NCBI GenBank assembly: GCA_041393415.1
Contig: JAWKKE010000007.1
Location: 1 to 64,000 of the forward strand
Source of the DNA: Thermoleophilia bacterium
Lineage (GTDB): Bacteria > Actinomycetota > Thermoleophilia > UBA2241
Direction of reading: 5' to 3'
Length of the DNA stretch: 64,000 nucleotides
Position 1 is the first letter of the stretch. Each line of letters opens with the position of its first letter. A model generated the notes under the pieces. It saw only the letters and a list, made by a program, of their open reading frames with translations. It did not search any database and was not told the origin of the DNA. Position numbers and translations under genes: made by a program. Below, piece after piece: positions 1 through 7,400 of this stretch.

Positions 1-159
1 GAGGCGATCTACATGCGAAAACCGTGGGAGTTCGATGACGAGCTTGAGCGGCTGGTGGCGGAGTACCTTCAGCCGCTGCCGTCTCGCGACGGTTCGGCAG
101 GCGACGACGAGGGCAGCGACAGCGTGCCTGGATCGGGACGACACCGAGGCGGTGGTTGA
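1..159 (+). CDS. C-terminal end of an unidentified protein (partial)
   Basis: Frame 1 is open from the window edge to a TGA at 157-159, giving about 52 residues. The first half is charged and looks helical (begins EAIYMRKPWEFDDELERL). The last 20 or so residues are a low-complexity Gly/Ser/Asp tail. The stop lies one base before the sbcD ATG at 161, so this is almost certainly the upstream gene of the same operon. Too little is visible to name it. Its identity matters because the operon continues into sbcD, sbcC and a helicase-protease fusion. Confidence 0.6.
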   Translation, partial: EAIYMRKPWEFDDELERLVAEYLQPLPSRDGSAGDDEGSDSVPGSGRHRGGG

Positions 160-160
160 G

Positions 161-1312
161 ATGAGATTCATCCATACAGGGGACTGGCACCTCGGTCGCC
201 TCTTCCACAATCTCCATCTGACCGACGACCAGCGCTTCACGCTCGAGGGGCTTGTTCGTCTGGCCGAGGACAAGCAGGTCGATGGGCTCGTCGTCGCCGG
301 CGACGTCTACGATCGCGCCGTGCCGCCCACGCAGGCTGTGACGCTGCTCGACGACATCTTGGCCGAGTTCGCGCTGCGCCTCAAAGTGCCTGTCGTCATC
401 ATCGCGGGAAATCACGACAGCCCCGTCCGCATCCAGTATCTCAACGGGCTCGTGAGTCGCGTCGGGGTGCACGTGATCGGTGCGGTCGGCGAGGAGCCGA
501 CCGGCGTGTCGATTGTCGGCCGCGACGGTGTCGAGGTCATGTTCTGGCCGCTCGCCTACACCGATCCTGAGACGGCGCGCTGCGACCTGTGTTGCGATGA
601 CATCCACACGCACGAGGAGGCGCTGAGGGCACAGCTTGGTCGCATTCGGTCGCAGATGAAGGAGGATGCGCGCCACGTCGTGGTAGGCCATGCTTTCGTG
701 ACGGGCGCGAAGGAGAGCGAGTCTGAGCGCCCGCTGACGGTAGGCGGCACCGGCCAGGTGTCGCATGAGGTTTTCGAGGGCTTCGATTACGTGGCGCTGG
801 GGCACTTGCATCGTCCGCAAGTCGTGAGTGACCGAGTGCGCTACGCCGGGTCGCTTCTCAAGTACAGCTTCGACGAGGCCGACCACGAGAAGTCGGTTGC
901 CGTCATCGACATTGACAAGGACGGCAACATCACAGTCTCGGAGGAGGCGCTACCGATCCGGCGTGACCTCGTGCGCCTGCGCGGAACGTTCGATGAACTA
1001 CTGGCCAAACCCGATGCAGCGGAGTGCGCCGATGCGTACGTCGAGGTCACGCTGGTCGAGTCGGAGGCGGTGCTCGACCCGATGGAGCGTCTGCGCGATG
1101 TGTATCCCCACATCGTCTCACTGCGGCGCGAGTCGCTGGCGGGCGAGCTCGACGAAGGGGAGCGGCGACCGGTCGAGGGGCGGTCGACCAAGCAGCTGTT
1201 TGGCGATTTCTTCGAGGACGTGACGGGGGCGGGGCTGACGTCAGACCAGGAGGCCGAGCTCGAGTCCACGTTCGCGGAGATCGCGCGCGAGTTGCGGGAG
1301 GTCGTGGCATGA
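161..1312 (+). CDS. sbcD: SbcD-like exonuclease subunit (Mre11-type metallophosphoesterase)
   Basis: This is the nuclease subunit of the SbcCD complex, which trims hairpins and protein-blocked DNA ends using Mn2+. The 383-residue product carries the calcineurin-like metal motifs in order: HTGDWHLG near the N terminus (D and H ligands), AGDVYD, GNHDS, GHAFV and GHLHRPQ. The open frame extends upstream to 35, but those residues do not resemble the family. The ATG at 161 puts the first metal motif at the usual place and lies two bases past the previous stop. The TGA overlaps the ATG of sbcC (ATGA at 1309-1312), so the two are translationally coupled. Length and motif order are normal for SbcD. 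Confidence 0.95.
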   Translation: MRFIHTGDWHLGRLFHNLHLTDDQRFTLEGLVRLAEDKQVDGLVVAGDVYDRAVPPTQAVTLLDDILAEFALRLKVPVVIIAGNHDSPVRIQYLNGLVSRVGVHVIGAVGEEPTGVSIVGRDGVEVMFWPLAYTDPETARCDLCCDDIHTHEEALRAQLGRIRSQMKEDARHVVVGHAFVTGAKESESERPLTVGGTGQVSHEVFEGFDYVALGHLHRPQVVSDRVRYAGSLLKYSFDEADHEKSVAVIDIDKDGNITVSEEALPIRRDLVRLRGTFDELLAKPDAAECADAYVEVTLVESEAVLDPMERLRDVYPHIVSLRRESLAGELDEGERRPVEGRSTKQLFGDFFEDVTGAGLTSDQEAELESTFAEIARELREVVA

Positions 1313-4300
1313 GACCGCTGGCGCTGAGCATGCAGGCGTTCGGGCCGTACAAGACGACCGAGACGATCGACTTCGCCGAGCTCGGCGGCAACAAGCTCTT
1401 CCTCATTCACGGCGAGACCGGCGCTGGCAAGACGAGCATCCTCGACGCTATCGTCTTCGCGCTCTACGGCGACACGAGTGGGGGCGAGCGCCAGGCCTCC
1501 CAGATGCGCTGCGAGTCGGCCGCCCCTGCCTTGCCGACCGAAGTCGTGTTCGACTTCGCGCTTGGCGCGCGCACTTTCCGCATCGTGCGGCGGCCTAAGC
1601 AGGAGAATGCAGCCCAGCGCGGATCTGGGATGGTGCAGAAGCAGGCGTATGCGGCGATGTGGGAGACAACCGACGCAGAGTCGGGGAGCGAAGGTGATCT
1701 GCTGGCGTCGAAGATCACCGAGGTCGCTGAGCAGGTGCACGACCGTCTCGGCTTCTCGTCTGACCAGTTTCGTCAGGTTGTCGTGCTGCCCCAGGGGAAG
1801 TTCAGGGACCTGCTCGCAGCTGGATCGGACAAGCGCGAGGAGATCATGCGGCAGCTCTTTCGCACGGAGGAGTGCGCCGAGCTGGAGCGGCGGCTGCAGG
1901 AGCGCGCACGCGAGGTCGTGCGGCAGCGCGAGGAGCTGCTCAGCGAGAGGAGAATCAGACTCAGCACGGTAGAGGCCGAGGACGATGAGTCGCTGGCCGC
2001 CCTGACGAAGCAAGCCCTGCAACGTGTCGAGGACGCGAAGCGCGCGTCGCTGGCGGCGGACAACGCCGCTGCCGAGGCGGCGAAGGCTCTCAGCGAGGCA
2101 AGGAGTGCCGACGAGGCGGCGACCGCGGCCCGGAAAGCCGAGGAAGAGCTTGGGCGGCTGACGGGCCGGAAGGCCGCCCTTGATGCGCTCCGAGAGAAGG
2201 CGGCTTGGGCGCGCAAGGCCGAGAAGGTGGCGCCGTTCGTAGGGGCGGCCGACGAGGCAGCTGAGGCGCTGAAACTCGCTGAGGTTGAGAGGGCTGAGGC
2301 ACAGGAGGCGCTGAAGACGGCAGGTGCCGCTCAGAAGAAGGCGGCTGCAGCGCTGCGCCTCGAAGAGAAGCGGGAGCCGCAGCGCACCAAAGCAACGGAG
2401 CGGGTCCGCAGCCTAGGCGAGTTGCAGCGGAAGGTTGCGGAATGGCTGATCGCCGAGCGAGATAGCGCGGAGGCGCAATGCCACCTGGATGGCGCGACGG
2501 TGAAGTTTCAGGAAGCCCGCGACGGTTTGAACACAGCCAAGGCGGCGCTCGAAGCGGCGACGCTGGAGGGCCAGAAGATAGCTGCCGCTTGCCAGAAGCT
2601 GAGCACCGCTCGACTTGAGCTCGAGCGCGCCGACGAGGCCGCACAGGCGTGTGCCGCTCGCGATGCTGCCAAGGAAGAGCTGACGAGACTGGGCGGGCTT
2701 ACGGCGAAGGCCAAGGCCTGTCGTGACGCTGCTCAGAAGGCCTTCGAAATCGAGAAGGCGGCGCACGACGACCTCGACGTCCAGTGGCGCGCCGGCCGCG
2801 CGGGCGCCCTGGCCGGTGATCTCAAGCCTGGAAGCCCCTGTCCCGTCTGCGGGTCACTCGAACACCCGGCTCCTGCTCATGGCGCCGAGCAGATTAGTGA
2901 CGAGGCGCTGGATGAGGCGCGAGCGGGCGTCGAAGACGCGCGCTCTTCATTGGAGACAGCCAAGGGCAGGTTGGCCGATGCCGAGAAGGCCGAGGCCAGG
3001 GCGAACGAGAGGCTGACGACGCTGAAGGGCGCTGTCAAGGCCGGACTGGCGACCGCGAAGGCACAAGCGGCCCTCCACAAGCGCCGCATCGAGGTCAACG
3101 AACTCGAGGACACCCTTCGTGATGCTCCTGATCCCGACGAGATACAGGCGGACGCGCGTGAAGCAGTGGATCTTGCCGAGAAAGAGCTGCAGGCGGCGCA
3201 GGAAGCTGAGAGGACGGCATCCTCCACTGCCGCGAACAAGAAGGGCCACGCCGACCAGCTCGTTTGTGACATTCCCGCTGACCTCCGCAACGAGGAGTCC
3301 GTGTCGCAGGCTCTCCATGACGCTCGCGAGATTCTCGAGAAGCTGGAAACCGCGTACGCCGGCGCGCACGAGGCGAAGGTCGAGGCGGACAGCAAGAAGG
3401 TGGTGGCGGAGCGTGATCTCAATGCTGCTGAGCGAGCGTTGAAGTCGGGGGCAAGCAAGTACGACAGCTCGCAGAAGGCGCTGGAGCGCGCCCTGACGCG
3501 ACAGGCCTTCTCCGACCTGGCCGCTTGCCGTGTCGCATCGATGCCTGAAGACGAGATTGCCGCCGCAGAAGAGCACGTCGAGGCGCACAATACCGCTCTC
3601 GATACAGCCAAGGGTCGCCTCGAACAGGCCCGGAGTGTCCTGAAGAAGCACCCGAAGGTCGGGGATCTCGACGAGTATGCTCGTTCGGCCGACGCGACTG
3701 CCGAGGCAGCGAGAGAGGCGCAGACGTTCCTCAGCGAGACTGAAGGTCGCTTGCGGGGTTTCGAGAACGTGCATGAGGAACTGGCGAAGCTGGACGAGCG
3801 ATTCGCGGATGCCGCAGCGCGTTTTGCCGTGATCGGCCGGCTCGACGAGGTTGCCAACGGACGCTCCGAAGCGGCCAAGGTGTCCTTCCAGCGCTGGGTG
3901 CTGGGTGCCTATCTCGATGACGTTCTCGCTGCGGCCAGCCGGCGTCTCTTCGACATGAGTCGCGGCCGCTTCAGGCTGGAGCGCCAGCGGGAGATCACTG
4001 ACCGCCGTAGGGCGACGGGCCTTGAGTTGGCGGTGTACGACTCCTACTCGAACCGGTCTCGGCCTGCGGTCACCCTCTCCGGAGGCGAGAGCTTCCAGGC
4101 CGCTCTGTCGCTTGCCCTTGGTCTGGCCGAGACCGTCCAGGAGCGTTCCGGAGGCACCCGTCTCGAGACGATCTTCGTCGACGAAGGATTCGGGGCGCTT
4201 GACCCCGACTCGCTCGACCTGGCAGTGGAGGCGCTGATGGAGCTGAAGGACTCAGGCCGCCTCGTCGGCGTAATCACGCACGTACCCGAGATGCGCCAGG

Positions 4301-4368
4301 TGATCGACGCGCGCCTCGAGGTCAGGGGCGGGCCAGCGGGCAGCTCGACGGAGTTCGTGGTGGCGTAG
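1309..4368 (+). CDS. sbcC: SbcC-like SMC-family ATPase subunit (Rad50-type)
   Basis: This is the ATPase and DNA-tethering partner of SbcD. The 1,019-residue protein has a Walker A GETGAGKT at residues 35-42, then a long Ala/Glu/Lys-rich coiled coil. A CPVC zinc hook at residues 511-514, almost exactly central, allows two coiled-coil arms to join. After the returning coil come the ABC signature LSGGES (923-928) and Walker B FVDEGFG (about 957-962). The open frame begins at 1024, but the ATG at 1309, overlapping the sbcD stop, gives the canonical N terminus (MRPLALSMQAFGPY). The protein is intact. It ends 82 bases before the large helicase-protease gene on the same strand. Confidence 0.96.
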   Translation: MRPLALSMQAFGPYKTTETIDFAELGGNKLFLIHGETGAGKTSILDAIVFALYGDTSGGERQASQMRCESAAPALPTEVVFDFALGARTFRIVRRPKQENAAQRGSGMVQKQAYAAMWETTDAESGSEGDLLASKITEVAEQVHDRLGFSSDQFRQVVVLPQGKFRDLLAAGSDKREEIMRQLFRTEECAELERRLQERAREVVRQREELLSERRIRLSTVEAEDDESLAALTKQALQRVEDAKRASLAADNAAAEAAKALSEARSADEAATAARKAEEELGRLTGRKAALDALREKAAWARKAEKVAPFVGAADEAAEALKLAEVERAEAQEALKTAGAAQKKAAAALRLEEKREPQRTKATERVRSLGELQRKVAEWLIAERDSAEAQCHLDGATVKFQEARDGLNTAKAALEAATLEGQKIAAACQKLSTARLELERADEAAQACAARDAAKEELTRLGGLTAKAKACRDAAQKAFEIEKAAHDDLDVQWRAGRAGALAGDLKPGSPCPVCGSLEHPAPAHGAEQISDEALDEARAGVEDARSSLETAKGRLADAEKAEARANERLTTLKGAVKAGLATAKAQAALHKRRIEVNELEDTLRDAPDPDEIQADAREAVDLAEKELQAAQEAERTASSTAANKKGHADQLVCDIPADLRNEESVSQALHDAREILEKLETAYAGAHEAKVEADSKKVVAERDLNAAERALKSGASKYDSSQKALERALTRQAFSDLAACRVASMPEDEIAAAEEHVEAHNTALDTAKGRLEQARSVLKKHPKVGDLDEYARSADATAEAAREAQTFLSETEGRLRGFENVHEELAKLDERFADAAARFAVIGRLDEVANGRSEAAKVSFQRWVLGAYLDDVLAAASRRLFDMSRGRFRLERQREITDRRRATGLELAVYDSYSNRSRPAVTLSGGESFQAALSLALGLAETVQERSGGTRLETIFVDEGFGALDPDSLDLAVEALMELKDSGRLVGVITHVPEMRQVIDARLEVRGGPAGSSTEFVVA

Positions 4369-4450
4369 GGAAGGAAGGCATGGCGGCGATCGCTGCCCGC
4401 CTACCCGGTCGAAGAAGGGGCAGACGCGGAGCCAACGTGGTGGGGGCGAG

Positions 4451-7400
4451 ATGGCACTGAATCCGATTGTCTTTACTGAGAACGTGGTGCGCAGCTTCCT
4501 GCGCTATCAGCTCACGGCGTACGCGTTTGCGGACGAGGGCCTTCGCGCGCAGATGCGAGGGTTGCTGTCCCTCGACGAGACCCGCCAGTCGCCGTTGCTC
4601 AGGGGCCCATACGTGAGCCTGTCGCGACCGTTCCGCGAGGGGGCCGCGGTCGACGCGCTGGTGAACGAGGGCATTCTCCACCCGCTCATGCGTCAGCGAA
4701 TTCCGGCGGAGATCACTCACCTCTACGGACACCAAGAGGACGCGATTCGGGCCATCTCTGCCGGCCGCTCGACTCTTGTCTCGACGGGCACCGGCTCGGG
4801 GAAGACCGAGTGCTTTCTGTATCCGATCGTCAGCACGTGCCTTCGTCTGCGCGATGAGGGTGTACCAGCCGGCATCAGCGCGGTCATCGTCTACCCGATG
4901 AACGCTCTCGCAGAGGACCAGCTCATGCGGCTGCGGTCGCTGCTCGCCGGGACCGGCATCACCTTCGGGATGTACGTAGGCAAGACGCCGGAGTACGACA
5001 GCGCTGTGGCCGGCATCAGGTTGCCGTCTGGTGCGTCGCACGCCGACTACGAGGCGATGCTGGCTCGAACTCGCGAGGCCGGCAGTAGCGAGACTGTCTA
5101 CCCGCCGGAGGAAGCGTGCTCGCGGGAGGCGATGCGTGAGCGGGGTGCCCAACCGCGCATCCTGCTGACGAACGTCAAACAACTTGAGCTTCTGCTCACG
5201 CGACAGCGTGACGTTGACCTGTTTGCGGACGCAAGGCTCGACTTCCTGGTCTTCGATGAGGCACACACGTTCTCGGGTGCGCAAGGAGCCGAGACGGCCT
5301 GTCTCATCCGCCGTCTGCGGGCGTTCTGCGGTCGCGACGCCCAAGACACCGCGTGCGTCGCGACGTCGGCGACCATCGTCGATCCCTCAAGCCCCGACGC
5401 GGCGAGGTCGTTTGCGTCACGCTTCTTCGGTGTTCCGGCCGGTGACGTGGTGACGGTCGGCGAGGCCTACGAGCATGAGGTGTGGGTGGATGAGCGCTCG
5501 GTGCCGCCGGCGCCGCCGGACGATCCGGGCAAGCTGCTTGAGGAGTGCGCGCGAGCCGTTGAGGGAGACGGCGGCTCGACGGGCGCCGCCGTCGCCAACC
5601 TGTACCGACGGCTAACTGCGCGCGACTTGCCGGAGATGCATTGGCAGGAGGTGCTTGCTCAGGAGTTGGTCTGCAACGAACTCGTCTACCAGCTCGGCGA
5701 GCTGCTCGCGACACCCCGTCCACTTCGGGACTTGCCTGATCTGCTGCAGTCCGCAGTCGGGCGGCGCGCCACGGAAGCTGAGATCCTTGTGTGGCTGACG
5801 CTCGCCGTGGCAGCTCGCCGTGATGGTCGTCCACTGCTGCGTCCGGTTGTGCATGGGTTCATACGAGGCATCAGCGGTGCGGTTGTGACCTTCCCTGAAG
5901 GCAAGACCGGGCCTCGGCTGTGGCTGGCTGCGGAGGACGAGATCGAGACGGAGGGAGCGCAGCGCCATGCTCACTTGAACGTGCTGACGTGCACGACCTG
6001 CGGCCAGCACTACTACGTGACCGCGCTCAAGGACTTCGATTTCACCGGCAAGGTGCCGGGCGGTGGCGATGCGGCCGGCGATGGCTCGTTCTGGGAGCGG
6101 CTTGACGAGACGCAAGGCGGCGTTCGCGTGGTTCTCGTCGATCGGATCGTCGGCGGAAGTGACGACGAGGACATTGCCGAGCACGAGCGCCTCGCGAGCG
6201 TCCAGATGTGCAGGCATTGCGGTGCGTTGCATCCAGCGGCTGTTGCCAACTGTCAGCACTGCGGCGAAGCAGAACCCTTCGTCGAGGTTTTCGCCATTCG
6301 TCAGAACAAGGACAACCCCGGGTACCTCACGAGCTGCCTCTCGTGTGGCGCCAACGGGAGACGGTTCGGTGGGCTCTATCGTGAGCCCGCGCGGCCGGTG
6401 CGCGCCACTAACGTCGCCGACGTCCACGTTCTCGCCCAGGACATGGTTCACCACTCCGAGCGGCCGCGGCTGCTCGTCTTCTGTGACAACCGCCAGGACG
6501 CAGCGTTCCAGGCCGGCTGGATGAAGGATCACGCTCGGCGGTTCCGTTTGCGCGCGCTGATGGCCCAGGGGCTCAAGGATGGCCCCGTCTCGGTCGGCGA
6601 CCTTGCCATGGCCCTCGACGAGACGATGAGCAAGGACGAGTCACTCTCTCGCGCCCTTGTGCCCGAAGTTTGGGAGGTTGTGCGTCGCGAGGGCAGCGGC
6701 GGCCGCCACGAGCAGGAGCGACGAAAGTTCCTCCGCATCCAAGTACTGCGCGAAATCACGCTTTCGTCGCGTCAGTCGATTGGCCTTGAGCCGTGGGGGC
6801 GCATGAAGATCGAGTATGAGGGCCTCGACGCGACTCTGCCGTGGCTTCAGGAGCAGGCCAACAAGCTTGGCATGCCTGTCGAAGATCTACGCGAGGGTGT
6901 GGCCAGCGTGCTCGACTACCTGCGCCGCAAACGGGTTCTGCACGATCCGGAACGCGAGATCTTCAGCAAGTACTGGATGGACGGCGACCTCGAGGTCCAA
7001 CAGGGCTATCTGCCGCAGCTCGGCAACCCGGTGGGCACGAAGCTCCATCGCGCCGACACCGAGAAGCAAGAGCTCGTCACGCAGTGGCTGAGCGTTCGTG
7101 GCGAGACGACGATCAGGCAGATCGTAAAGAAGTGGGGAGTGTCAGGCGAACGCGTCGAGGAGTTCGCCGAAGGACTCTTCGGCATGCTCACCGAGGCGCG
7201 CCTTCTGGTCCCGGTGCAGCTCAAGGGGTCGAAGGGAAGACCTTTGCCCAATGTGAGCCAGGTCTACCAGGTCGACGCTGACCGCCTGCGTCTGGAGGCC
7301 TATCGCGGCGTCTACCAGTGCAGGAGCTGTCGTCGTCGCACCACTCGCCGCACGCCGGGCATGAAGTGCACGGCGTGGCGGTGTGACGGCGAGCTGGAGT

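Noticed and set aside
841..2022. Minus-strand open frame of 393 codons under sbcD and sbcC
   Set aside because: It is a shadow of two well-supported genes, with low-complexity Leu/Arg-rich sequence.
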